A DNA stretch of 64,000 bases from Thermosyntropha sp. GTDB taxonomy: Bacteria; Bacillota; Syntrophomonadia; Syntrophomonadales; Syntrophomonadaceae. Both the position numbers and the translations under genes were made by a program. The first letter of the stretch is position 1, and every line of letters begins with the position of its first letter. Shown in pieces: positions 1 to 8,051 of this stretch. Location: NCBI RefSeq assembly GCF_017656155.1, contig NZ_JACDOH010000002.1, positions 248,001 to 312,000 of the forward strand, read 5' to 3'. The notes under the pieces are model-generated. The model had not been told where the DNA came from and did no database searches. It worked only from the letters and a program-made list of their open reading frames with translations.

Positions 1-422
1 ATAAGATACATACCAGAGGCAGTGCCTTTATAGTTTTTTAAGCGTACAGCCCCTTTAGGAAACATAGCCTGTTTTTTATTACATTCCGGCATTTCACGAT
101 TCCGGCGGGCAAAAAATTCTTTAAGCCTTTCTAATTCTTCATCTATAAGTTCCATTTTCACATCCATAACTTCACAGGCTACTTCTTTAGTCAAATCATC
201 TGTAGTTGGCCCCAAACCACCTGTGGAAACAACTATATCAGCCTGTTCCAAAGCATCAACAAAAGCATTATATATAAATTCCCTGGTGTCACCTACTGTA
301 CTTTTGCCTATAACCTTTATCCCTAAATCAGTAAGCTTCTCTGATATGTACACCGAATTAGTATCTAATGTCTCTCCGGTAATAAGTTCGGTTCCAGTAG
401 ATATAACGTAAGCCTTTTTCAC
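1..422 (-). CDS. cinA: CinA family protein, N-terminal part (3' end outside the window)
   Basis: The frame opens at a GTG at 422 with an AGGGG ribosome site about 8 bases upstream and runs off the left edge, so about 140 residues are visible. The start reads VKKAYVISTGTELITGE, followed by STGGLGPTTDDLTKEVA. This is the MoaB/MogA-like molybdopterin-binding fold that forms the N-terminal half of CinA. Proteins of this family are linked to competence and to NAD-precursor salvage: the N-terminal domain acts as an ADP-ribose pyrophosphatase and the C-terminal domain, not visible here, as nicotinamide-nucleotide amidase. In many Firmicutes cinA directly follows pgsA. Here about 7.6 kb separates them. 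The family call is secure; the exact activity cannot be judged from half the protein. Confidence 0.9.
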   Translation of the reverse strand, partial: MKKAYVISTGTELITGETLDTNSVYISEKLTDLGIKVIGKSTVGDTREFIYNAFVDALEQADIVVSTGGLGPTTDDLTKEVACEVMDVKMELIDEELERLKEFFARRNREMPECNKKQAMFPKGAVRLKNYKGTASGMYL

Positions 423-548
423 TATTTCATCCCCTTAAAGCAGCAAATATTGTTAAATTCACCTAATAAGTGTATGCTGTCAGCTATTTTTTTAATATAC
501 ATATATATAATAAATTCTTTTAAAATTAATATTTCCCTGCTAAAAATA

Positions 549-578
549 AAAAACCCGACTTATGTCAGGCTTTTTTCC
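549..578 (-). terminator. Rho-independent terminator after the M41 protease
   Basis: Read on the minus strand, a CCTGAC/GTCGGG stem with an ATAA loop is followed by a run of six T. The hairpin overlaps the TGA stop codon of the M41 frame. It probably ends the whole stressosome operon transcript and separates it from cinA. Confidence 0.75.
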
Positions 579-1093
579 CAGATATAAAATCAATAAAACG
601 CTCTCTTGTAAAAAATTCTTCCTCTCTTGTTCGTTCAGCCATAATATAGAGTAAATCCTTGTTTGCATTTAAAATATCCCGGGTTTTATCCTCCAACTCT
701 CGAACTATTCTTTTGCTCTCATCATATACCAGCTTATCCGGCACATCTTCCATATTTATTACTCCTAAAGAAGATAATCCAGAAGCGATTATTTCCTTAG
801 CCGTATCCCAGGCGCTGGCAAAATCTCCTTTGGCTCCTGTACTGCGATTTTCATATTTTAGTTCTTCAGCGACAGCACCTGCCAGGGCAATCATAATCTG
901 CTTTTCCAGCTCCTCACGGGTATATAAATATTTGTCATTCCCCGGCGATTTTCTCATATACCCTAAAGACTTACCCCGGGGAACAATAGTAACTGAAGCA
1001 ACTGAACCGGGTTCAACCAGTTCACTCACCAGGGCATGTCCTATCTCATGAATGCTTACCCTTTCAACTTAATTCAAGTGCTGCCTCTTTCAT
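565..1093 (-). pseudogene. Stand-alone FtsH-type M41 peptidase, frameshifted near its 5' end
   Basis: The body matches the C-terminal protease domain of FtsH: HEIGHAL gives the HExxH zinc site, then VTIVPRGKSLGY, and AGAVAEEL with GAKGDFASA for the second half of the site. There is no AAA ATPase domain. The frame carrying HEIGH has no ATG, GTG or TTG upstream of that motif before a TAA stop. A well-placed ATG at 1093 behind GGGAGAG encodes MKEAALELS and then meets TGA at about 1064-1066. Removing one T at about 1066-1067 joins the frames into MKEAALELSERVSIHEIGHAL. I infer one gene of about 176 residues with a +1 frameshift, or a sequencing error. A GTG at 1029 could start a shorter product, but that would lose the zinc-binding histidines. 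It lies 43 bp after the HD-GYP gene and shares its transcript. Confidence 0.7.
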
Positions 1094-1136
1094 TATACTC
1101 TCCCTTTTAAACAAAAGGCAAAATCTGAATAAAATA

Positions 1137-2783
1137 TTAGTTATTGAGTACTTTTCGCAAACTTATTTCCTTTCTAAAAATTTGACGAAAAACTTCGTCT
1201 TTATGATTTTCCTTTAACCCTACAAAAGAAAACTTATAATGTATTTTTTGCCCAACTTTTAACTTTTCAATTATCCTACCCGGCAGGGGGACTCTAGTTC
1301 CATCATCGAAATAAGGTACAACAATATATATCTTATTCATGTCTAATTTATATTCTTTTTCTGGAAAACAAAAAACTAAACCTTCACCTGATATGCGGGT
1401 AATAGTTATTTCGTGGGCTTCTTTAATGTCAGAAAAAACGATGTGCCCTGGCAAGAGCCAGAGTAAACCAAAGGAAGACTTAGTCTCATAAGGGGATATA
1501 TACTGGAATACGATCTTATTTTTTTCAACCTTTTTACCTTGGGCAACATATTCAAAAATCATATTAAACTTTTCCAACACTAAATTAAATTCATATAATT
1601 TATCGTTTTCTAACCCCTCTATAAGATAAGCTGAATTAAAAACAAGTTCATTGTCAATTTTAGTTATAATTCCTTCATAAGAGTAAAATTCCTTGCTATT
1701 TTTAACAACTACAGTAGCAGGTAAAACTACATCTTCAAAAATATCATAAGTATAATAATTGAGCTTTTTACCTAATATTTCTATCGCTACATCAGCTATT
1801 TCTGGATCAAAATCGGTTCCCCGGCATCTTTTAATTTCAGCTATTGCCTCATCCAACCTCATAGATTTTTTATAACTTCTATCTGAAAGAATAGCATCAA
1901 GTGCATCAGCTATTTTTAAAATCCTAGCTTCTCTAAAAATATCTGCCCCTTTTATTCCTTTCGGATAGCCTGTTCCATCCCATTTTTCATGATGCTGATA
2001 TATCCAAAGGGGAATAGGAGAATTTTGATCAAATAAAAACATTTCTCTAGCTAACATGTAACCTATATCAACATGTTTCTTTACTTCTTCAAATTCCTTT
2101 TCTGTCAATTTACCTTTCTTATTTATTATATCCATGTTCACAAAAATCTTACCGATATCATGCATCAAAGCTGCCAAATAAATCTCAGTAAGCTCTTCGT
2201 CAGAATAACCTAGTTTTCTAGCAATTTGTACTGCCCAAGCAGCTACATTATAAATATGAGTTACCATAAAAGGAGATTTTTCCGAAAATATTTCATGAAT
2301 AAGTATAATAATATCAATTAAACCTTTATAGCCAAATTTCTTATAACTAAGCATCAGCAAAAGATAAATATTATTATTAACAATCTCTTGCAGCTTTCTA
2401 ATATCTACATTTAAATCTTTCTCTTCAAAAGTCCCTATACAAATAACCCCTATAACCTTGTCCCTAAAAACTAAAGGAAAATACCATTCTTTACTAGCCC
2501 CTTTTACCAAAGTGTCCGAGCTTAATATAGTATTTTCTAATGTCCTTCCTGTGGTATAAACTTCATATAAAATGTTATGAGTTAAGTCAAAATCAATAAA
2601 TTCAGAAAAATTATAATTCAAATGTTTATCTACTGCTATTGCCAATAACCTTACTGCCAGGTTCCCATTAAAAAAATATAAAATACAAAAATCAGCCTCC
2701 GAATATTTAAGAAACCGGCTGATTTCATCCTTTATATCATCTTTAGCAAAATAAATTTCAATTGGCTTATATTCTGCCTTCAT
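1137..2783 (-). CDS. GAF / HD-GYP phosphodiesterase with PilZ-like C-terminal region
   Basis: This 548-residue protein probably hydrolyses c-di-GMP. Residues 1-150 look like a GAF sensor domain. Residues about 165-340 hold the HD-GYP domain, with the metal-binding pair in MHDIGK (residues 207-212) and the signature HHEKWDGTGYP (264-274) intact. The C-terminal 190 residues resemble YcgR/PilZ-type beta-rich c-di-GMP-binding modules, but I see no clear RxxxR motif, so that part is tentative. No membrane segments are evident. The ATG at 2783 has GGAGG 7 bases upstream. It lies 48 bp after the GGDEF gene in the stressosome operon, so synthesis and breakdown of the messenger would be encoded together. 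Confidence 0.88.
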   Translation of the reverse strand: MKAEYKPIEIYFAKDDIKDEISRFLKYSEADFCILYFFNGNLAVRLLAIAVDKHLNYNFSEFIDFDLTHNILYEVYTTGRTLENTILSSDTLVKGASKEWYFPLVFRDKVIGVICIGTFEEKDLNVDIRKLQEIVNNNIYLLLMLSYKKFGYKGLIDIIILIHEIFSEKSPFMVTHIYNVAAWAVQIARKLGYSDEELTEIYLAALMHDIGKIFVNMDIINKKGKLTEKEFEEVKKHVDIGYMLAREMFLFDQNSPIPLWIYQHHEKWDGTGYPKGIKGADIFREARILKIADALDAILSDRSYKKSMRLDEAIAEIKRCRGTDFDPEIADVAIEILGKKLNYYTYDIFEDVVLPATVVVKNSKEFYSYEGIITKIDNELVFNSAYLIEGLENDKLYEFNLVLEKFNMIFEYVAQGKKVEKNKIVFQYISPYETKSSFGLLWLLPGHIVFSDIKEAHEITITRISGEGLVFCFPEKEYKLDMNKIYIVVPYFDDGTRVPLPGRIIEKLKVGQKIHYKFSFVGLKENHKDEVFRQIFRKEISLRKVLNN

Positions 2784-2831
2784 GCAAATCCTCCATTAAA
2801 ATGTATATAAAATAGTTTATTTACTAATATT

Positions 2832-3617
2832 TTACTTTATATTGCGATACATTTCTATTCTGTTTTTACCTTTACGCTTTGCTTCATACATAGCCAAATC
2901 AGCAAATCTTATAAGTTCATCCGCACTTTCAGGTTTATCTTCTGAATAAGAAGATAGTCCTATACTCACAGTAACTTTTATATTAAAATCACTTACAATC
3001 AAATTTTCAATCTTTTCTCTTATCCTCCCCGCTGGAATAATTGCCTGTTCATAATCTGAATTATTAAAAAGCAAAATAAATTCTTCGCCTCCAAAACGAA
3101 AAACCATATCATTTCCTCTGACATCCCTGCGCAAAACATCGGCAACTGTTTTTAACACTTCATCACCAATTCCATGTCCATAAACATCATTTATATTTTT
3201 AAAATTATCAAGGTCAAGCATGCCAACAGTAAAATTTTTACCTTTTTTAAGAGCATCTAGCCATAATAAAGAAAGCACCCTAGATAAAGCTAAACGATTG
3301 TAAAGCCCTGTTAATACATCTCTTTCCAATTGTTCACGCAAATTAAACATTATATTGTCTACTGACATAAAAATCTGGGCCAAAAATTCATTAGCCCTTT
3401 CTATATAAAGCCACTGTACCTGGTCGTTATCTTTTTCTACCCCTAAAACATCTTTCAAAGCATTAATATGTACATCTAAAATATTTACCGCTTCAGAAAA
3501 ATATGAATCATTAGGATCAATTAAATCTTCAAATGCTTCTACCAATACTCTTTCTTCTCCTCCATTTAACATATATTCCTTTAAATATTCTTTATATTTA
3601 TTAATATAGTCTTTCAA
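2832..3617 (-). CDS. GGDEF diguanylate cyclase of the stressosome operon
   Basis: The protein has 261 residues. Residues about 95-258 form a GGDEF domain with the active site written GGEEF (176-180). An RGND inhibitory site (167-170) lies exactly five residues before it, so product inhibition by c-di-GMP is likely. The first 90 residues are helical and resemble the N-terminal RsbT-binding domain of the phosphatase RsbU. I therefore infer that released RsbT binds here and switches the cyclase, as proposed for the Moorella stressosome. The start is a TTG behind AGGGGG and lies two bases after the stop of the preceding gene, so translation is coupled. Confidence 0.9.
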   Translation of the reverse strand: MKDYINKYKEYLKEYMLNGGEERVLVEAFEDLIDPNDSYFSEAVNILDVHINALKDVLGVEKDNDQVQWLYIERANEFLAQIFMSVDNIMFNLREQLERDVLTGLYNRLALSRVLSLLWLDALKKGKNFTVGMLDLDNFKNINDVYGHGIGDEVLKTVADVLRRDVRGNDMVFRFGGEEFILLFNNSDYEQAIIPAGRIREKIENLIVSDFNIKVTVSIGLSSYSEDKPESADELIRFADLAMYEAKRKGKNRIEMYRNIK

Positions 3618-3619
3618 CC

Positions 3620-4585
3620 TTAATCCCCCTTTAAAACCAATACTGAAACATCATCATTTTTTACCCCAAACCTTTCAGCAATGTCTTCTGCCAAAACCTG
3701 GATATCATAAACATTGTTTAGATCTAAAAGAGCAGGAGAAAATCGAGAAGAAACCCCATCTGAACAAGAAATAAGTAAAACTCTATGCAACATAAGATTT
3801 TCCCGGAATATTTTATATCTATTTATATTTCTGCCTACTATTCCCGGCATTTCCACTAATCTTCTAATTTTGCCATCCATTATAATCCAAACCCTTATAT
3901 TGCCTATATTAATATATTCCAGCCCATATTCAGACACTAAAGCAAGAAATAAAGCACATCCCCGACTATCATAGATAAAATGTTGCAAATCTAAAAAAAA
4001 TCTTTCTAAATTAGTAAATGGCTGTTCGTCAAAGAAAACTCCTATTTTTTCTGCTAACTTATTGGCTTCTAAGCCATGCCCTAAAACATCTGCATGTAAA
4101 ACTAAAAATTCTCCCTTTCCTACTTCTTTTATAGATATCAAATCCCCACTCTTTTCTTCCAAAAGATGAGGTCTTCCAGCTACTCCCCAGTTAATATAAA
4201 AGGACTTCCTAGATTTACTGTTTAAACATATAACTGCTTTAACCGTAATTCCGCCATATTCATTAGGCATAAAGCTAAATTCATCACTATTTTTTCGTAC
4301 AATTTTAAGTCCCAATCCTAAACTTTTATTTTTTTCATCAAAATAACGAGTATCATCTTTTTTTATCCCATAATCTACAGCAGTAATCGTTATCTTATCC
4401 GAATGTAAATCTATTTCAATATAACCTTTAGTTCCATATTTCAATATATTGGTAGCCAGTTCTTTGGCTACTAAAAAAACTTCCGGAACATTGGTAAAAT
4501 TTTTTTCCAACATTTTTTTTATGCGGTATTCTAAGATAGTTATATCTAAAACACTATCAATATTTACCTTTAAAAAATCAATCAA
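3620..4585 (-). CDS. Two-domain GHKL ATPase-like / SpoIIE-RsbX-type PP2C phosphatase
   Basis: The protein has 321 residues. Residues 1-115 resemble an RsbT/RsbW GHKL domain, with an N-box (ELATNILKY) and a glycine-rich G2 box (SLGLGLKIV). The G1 box reads DYGIKK instead of DxGxG, so ATP binding may be weakened. Residues about 125-320 form a SpoIIE/RsbX-like PP2C phosphatase with the metal-binding aspartates in SGDLISI, ADVLGHGLEA, SCSDGV and NDDVSVLVLK. In stressosome systems RsbX removes phosphate from RsbR and RsbS to reset the complex, which is the likely role here. The TTG start overlaps the RsbT stop by four bases (TTGA) with GGAGG eight bases upstream, so the two are translationally coupled. 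Confidence 0.85.
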   Translation of the reverse strand: MIDFLKVNIDSVLDITILEYRIKKMLEKNFTNVPEVFLVAKELATNILKYGTKGYIEIDLHSDKITITAVDYGIKKDDTRYFDEKNKSLGLGLKIVRKNSDEFSFMPNEYGGITVKAVICLNSKSRKSFYINWGVAGRPHLLEEKSGDLISIKEVGKGEFLVLHADVLGHGLEANKLAEKIGVFFDEQPFTNLERFFLDLQHFIYDSRGCALFLALVSEYGLEYINIGNIRVWIIMDGKIRRLVEMPGIVGRNINRYKIFRENLMLHRVLLISCSDGVSSRFSPALLDLNNVYDIQVLAEDIAERFGVKNDDVSVLVLKGD

Positions 4586-5013
4586 AAACTGCGCCTCCTC
4601 TTGGCAACAATTACTAAGGTTCCCTTTCCTACCTCTGATTTTATAGAAAATTCATCCATAAGCCTTCTAACTCCTGACAAACCTAATCCCAAGCTTCCTT
4701 TTGTCGTAGTAAACCCTCCAGTAATAGCCAAATCAATATCTTCAATTCCTGGTCCTCTGTCATAAGCCACCAGCTCTATATAAACATCTTTTCCCTCTTT
4801 TCTTTCTCTGATATATATAAAACCTTCACCTACATATCTGTAAATATTACGTGCAAGCTCAGAAACTACCGTAGATATCTTAGTTATATCGGCCAGGCTG
4901 AAGCCTAGTTTCTTAGCAATATCTTTTACCATCTGCCTGGCTATAACTATATCTTTTTCTTCATTTATCCTTACGAAAAAATCGTACTCTTCGGGCTTAA
5001 TAGAAATCAACAT
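4582..5013 (-). CDS. rsbT: Serine/threonine kinase RsbT (stressosome switch kinase)
   Basis: This is a GHKL kinase of 143 residues starting MLISIKPEEYDFFVR. It carries the N-box (SELARNIYRY), the G1 box (DRGPGI) and the G2 box (GLGLGLSG), all intact. RsbT phosphorylates RsbS and RsbR in the stressosome and then leaves to activate an output protein. I chose the ATG at 5013 because it follows the RsbS stop by 11 bases and has GGGG five bases upstream; a GTG at 5019 is an alternative. An ATG in the same frame at 5160 would extend the protein into rsbS and is rejected. The likely output is the GGDEF protein two genes downstream. Confidence 0.93.
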   Translation of the reverse strand: MLISIKPEEYDFFVRINEEKDIVIARQMVKDIAKKLGFSLADITKISTVVSELARNIYRYVGEGFIYIRERKEGKDVYIELVAYDRGPGIEDIDLAITGGFTTTKGSLGLGLSGVRRLMDEFSIKSEVGKGTLVIVAKRRRSF

Positions 5014-5024
5014 ACTCACCCCAA

Positions 5025-5387
5025 CTACTCTTCTATTCCAGCAAGTATTTCCAAGGCATTTTCTAAATTCATAGCATAATATATGCCTTTTATATTTACC
5101 CCCATCTGAGCCAAAGTCAAAGCTACCTGAGGCTGAATACCACATAATACCGTATAACATCCCATCATCCTTGCCATAGTGGCTGTTTCAGACAAGGTAT
5201 AGGAAATATAACTATCTATAATATCTACCATACTTACATCAATAATTACGCCTTTGACATCATTATTTTCAATTTCACTCAGTATCTGTTTCTGGATTTT
5301 TTCAACAGTAGTATCATCCAATTCTATCTGTATGGGAACTACAAGACAATCATAAATCTTTATAATAGGTACTACCCGCTCTTGCAT
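5025..5387 (-). CDS. rsbS: Stressosome scaffold protein RsbS (STAS domain)
   Basis: This is a single STAS domain of about 120 residues. It contains VDIIDSYIS, where the serine corresponds to the RsbS phosphorylation site, and GIQPQVALTLAQMG, typical of the family. RsbS builds the core of the stressosome together with RsbR and holds RsbT until it is phosphorylated. I prefer the ATG at 5387, which has GAGGT about 10 bases upstream. A TTG at 5417 in the same frame would overlap rsbR by 14 bases and add ten residues. The gene lies between rsbR and rsbT, the order found in stressosome operons generally. Confidence 0.93.
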   Translation of the reverse strand: MQERVVPIIKIYDCLVVPIQIELDDTTVEKIQKQILSEIENNDVKGVIIDVSMVDIIDSYISYTLSETATMARMMGCYTVLCGIQPQVALTLAQMGVNIKGIYYAMNLENALEILAGIEE

Positions 5388-5403
5388 ACTTTTTCTACCT
5401 CGC

Positions 5404-6093
5404 TTATCTTTTTTCAATAAGATTAATCACATACTTTAAAGCTGTTTCTAAATCTCTCTTTACGATTATATTATTAAAATCTACCCCTAGCTTAACTAAA
5501 GTATGAGCAATATCAGGCTTTATTCCTGTAATTACTACATCTGCGCCTAAAAATCTAACTGCCTTTATCATTTCCATTAAAAACCCGCCAACCACTGTAT
5601 CAATATAAGGTACTCCAGTAACATCTAATATGACATATTTAGCTTTATTAGCATCTATAAAAAGCAACAACTTTTCTGCCATAGCCTGGGCCCGCTCACT
5701 ATCCAGAGTACCAATAAGAGGAGTTAAAACTATATCATGCCAAATTCTAATAATAGGGGTAGCAAGTTCAGTCAATGCTTCCTTAACTTCTCGCAAATTA
5801 TTTTCTTTTTCCAAACAATATTCATTTTTAATATATATTATATACTTGAGCAGATCTTCTTTTGGAAAACCTTCTATCTTATCGGTTATAATATCTAAAG
5901 CACATAAAACCTCATCTATTTTCATAACTTCCAAAATTTTTTCTAAACTTTCTTTTATAGAGTTATGATATATATCACTATCTCCATATTCAGCTACTGA
6001 AATCAAAAGTTCTTCCCATATTTTTTCATGTCCAAATCTTTCTTGTAATAATTCCAAATAATTTGATAGATTTTTCAGAATCTGCTCTTTCAT
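5404..6093 (-). CDS. rsbR: Stressosome sensor protein RsbR
   Basis: The protein has 229 residues. The N-terminal 110 residues are helical and correspond to the variable sensory half of RsbR proteins, which is globin-like in Bacillus subtilis RsbRA. The C-terminal half is a STAS domain. The threonines in PYIDTVVGG and in ITGIKPD match the two phosphorylation sites of the family. The signal sensed cannot be told from sequence. It is the first gene of the operon and starts at an ATG behind AAGGGGG. A TATAAT-like box lies about 50 bases upstream without a convincing -35 element. Only one RsbR is present here, so any other sensor paralogues would have to be encoded elsewhere. Confidence 0.9.
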   Translation of the reverse strand: MKEQILKNLSNYLELLQERFGHEKIWEELLISVAEYGDSDIYHNSIKESLEKILEVMKIDEVLCALDIITDKIEGFPKEDLLKYIIYIKNEYCLEKENNLREVKEALTELATPIIRIWHDIVLTPLIGTLDSERAQAMAEKLLLFIDANKAKYVILDVTGVPYIDTVVGGFLMEMIKAVRFLGADVVITGIKPDIAHTLVKLGVDFNNIIVKRDLETALKYVINLIEKR

Positions 6094-6567
6094 TAAAATA
6101 AATCCCCCTTGTTTTAAAAATCATATTTTATTCTTAATTATATAGCTATTTTAGCATAAATTCGACAAGGATTATATTTTTTCCTTCGGGATGCTTTAAA
6201 AATTGAACCTTGTTCCAGGTTAAAGATAATCCTTGATACCTATCTGTTCTGCTGAACATCGCATATGGTATACTGGGAAACAAGTAATTACACAAACAAG
6301 TTTCGTTGTTCCCATGTACTCGGCAAATGTGATTACCCATTTGGTTCTTCGTGGTGTTCCAGCAGTAATTATGAACTAGTAGTTAAGACAAAGGCAAAAG
6401 ATGATCCACGATTGTTCAGTACCACCTTATTGAAGTATTAGCACTCTCAACCGTAGTTGTATCCACCCTTAAAGACCATGAAGACAAATTCCTTCCTAAT
6501 TTGATGCAAAAAGCTGAATAAAAAATATCCTGCTCCTGGGGAAGTTTTACTAGGAGCAGGACAAGCC
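6094..6567. other. 474-bp intergenic stretch with decayed coding traces
   Basis: No convincing gene. Short plus-strand fragments read like protein pieces broken by stops: MYSANVITHLVLRGVPAVI from 6313, and STLKDHEDKFLPNLMQKAE ending at about 6522. A 64-residue minus-strand frame at 6146-6340 resembles nothing I know. The stretch may be the remains of a lost gene or element between the CoA-transferase and the stressosome operon. The terminator of the CoA-transferase gene occupies its last part. Confidence 0.4.
6521..6561 (-). terminator. Rho-independent terminator after the CoA-transferase
   Basis: A perfect ten-base inverted repeat, TCCTGCTCCT and AGGAGCAGGA, encloses a 14-base loop and is followed on the minus strand by TATTTTTTATT. 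It lies just after the stop codon of the CoA-transferase gene. Confidence 0.85.
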
Positions 6568-7911
6568 TTATTTTATTTTAGATGTTCTCCGCCATATCTT
6601 CATTTTTTCCGCCTCTTTAATCAATTCATCCCTGAAGTCAGGATGAGCAATATTTATCAACGCTTCAGCCCTTTCCCAGGTGCTCTTTCCTTTCATATCA
6701 GCTATTCCAAATTCAGTAACTATTTTATGGGTGGCAGTCCGCGGCGAAGTGACTATCGCTCCCGGAGTTAAAATCGGCTTAATCCTAGAAATAGTATTTC
6801 CTTCTTTATCAGTCCAAGTTGAATGCATACAGATAAAACTCTGTCCATTTCTAGATTTATAAGCCCCCTCCACAAAATCAAGCTGCCCTCCAGTTCCGCT
6901 TATATGCCTGGTTCCTACACTTTCCGAACATACCTGGCCAAACAAATCGATTTCCAAACATGCATTTATTGAAATAACATTATCATTTAAAGCTATAACT
7001 GCAGGATTATTAGTATAATCCACTGAATAGGCTGCCACTCCCGGATTATCGTCGATAAAGTCATAAAGCTCTTGGCTGCCTAAAGCAAAAGAAAATACCT
7101 GTTTATAGCGGTCAATATTTTTATGTTTTCCGGTTATTTTCCCTGCTTTAGTCATTTCCAGAAAAGCATCCACATACATTTCAGTATGAACCCCTAAATC
7201 TTTTAGATCAGAATCAGCCACAAGAGTTCCAACCGCATTGGGTATACCTCCTATTCCCAGCTGGATGCAGGCTCCATCTGGAATTAAAGGTATAATATAC
7301 TCTGCAATCTTAACATCTGTTTCACTTGGGAGAGTCGGTTTTAATGTAGGAAGAGGCGGATTGCTGCTTTCTACCACAAAGCTAACTTGACTTATATGAA
7401 TACATTCTTGATTTCCACCTAAAACCCTCGGCATATTTTCGTTAACTTCTAAAATTATATATTCCGCATTTTCAATAGCTGCCATAGCTGAAGGAGCACC
7501 TGCACCAAAATTGAAATATCCATGTTTATCCATAGGTGCTACTGTTCCCATATATATCCGATTCTTAGCGGCATCCTTGCGGGTCATAATCGGACATTCA
7601 TGAAATTTCATGGGTATGTAATAAATATTGGCCTTTTCATAATACTTGCGTTCAAGCCCTCCAAAATGCCAGGAATGCCAGCAAAAATGCTCTCCTGAAG
7701 GATCAGCATCCAAAGTATAATGGGGCCATACTCCCAGATCAACTCTAATTTTTACATCTCTGAGCTCATCTTTCCTCTTTGCTAAAGCCTTATCCAGCTC
7801 ATTAGGAGAAGCCAATCCAAAACCGTAATCAATCCAGTCACCAGACTCAACTACCTTAACAGCTTCTTCAGCAGTAACCAGCTTGCGCTTATATTCATTT
7901 ATCCAGTCCAC
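6568..7911 (-). CDS. Acetyl-CoA hydrolase/transferase family CoA-transferase (butyrate/acetate type)
   Basis: This 447-residue protein belongs to the family of butyryl-CoA:acetate and 4-hydroxybutyrate CoA-transferases, which move CoA between acids through a glutamyl-CoA intermediate. The likely catalytic glutamate is E244 in GVHTEMYVD. The CoA-binding glycine loop GIGGIPNAVG (219-228) and the SVGTRHISGTGGQLDF segment are present. Length equals that of known butyryl-CoA:acetate CoA-transferases. In syntrophic butyrate oxidisers such enzymes activate the fatty acid, which fits the organism suggested. The GTG start has GGAGG seven bases upstream. The gene stands alone between two terminators. 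The acyl specificity is inferred from the family only. Confidence 0.88.
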   Translation of the reverse strand: MDWINEYKRKLVTAEEAVKVVESGDWIDYGFGLASPNELDKALAKRKDELRDVKIRVDLGVWPHYTLDADPSGEHFCWHSWHFGGLERKYYEKANIYYIPMKFHECPIMTRKDAAKNRIYMGTVAPMDKHGYFNFGAGAPSAMAAIENAEYIILEVNENMPRVLGGNQECIHISQVSFVVESSNPPLPTLKPTLPSETDVKIAEYIIPLIPDGACIQLGIGGIPNAVGTLVADSDLKDLGVHTEMYVDAFLEMTKAGKITGKHKNIDRYKQVFSFALGSQELYDFIDDNPGVAAYSVDYTNNPAVIALNDNVISINACLEIDLFGQVCSESVGTRHISGTGGQLDFVEGAYKSRNGQSFICMHSTWTDKEGNTISRIKPILTPGAIVTSPRTATHKIVTEFGIADMKGKSTWERAEALINIAHPDFRDELIKEAEKMKIWRRTSKIK

Positions 7912-8000
7912 TATTTATCCTCCTTCACATATGTTTCAAAAGCTAAATTTATTAGACAAAATTTTAACCTATTTATTATTTTTTTAAAATACTTTTTCAC

Positions 8001-8028
8001 AAAAATAAAAATGGCAGATAAACTGCCA
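8001..8028 (-). terminator. Rho-independent terminator after pgsA
   Basis: On the minus strand a TGGCAG/CTGCCA stem with a TTTAT loop is followed by TTTTTATTTTT. It closes the ftsK-rodZ-rimO-pgsA transcript. Confidence 0.85.
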
Positions 8029-8051
8029 ATCTAATAAAGCCTTAATAGAAG

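Noticed and set aside
659-1051. 130-residue plus-strand frame opposite the M41 gene
   Set aside because: Antisense shadow of the protease; low-complexity serine-rich translation.
6146-6340. 64-residue frame upstream of the CoA-transferase terminator
   Set aside because: No ribosome site, no family resemblance, lies in decayed DNA.
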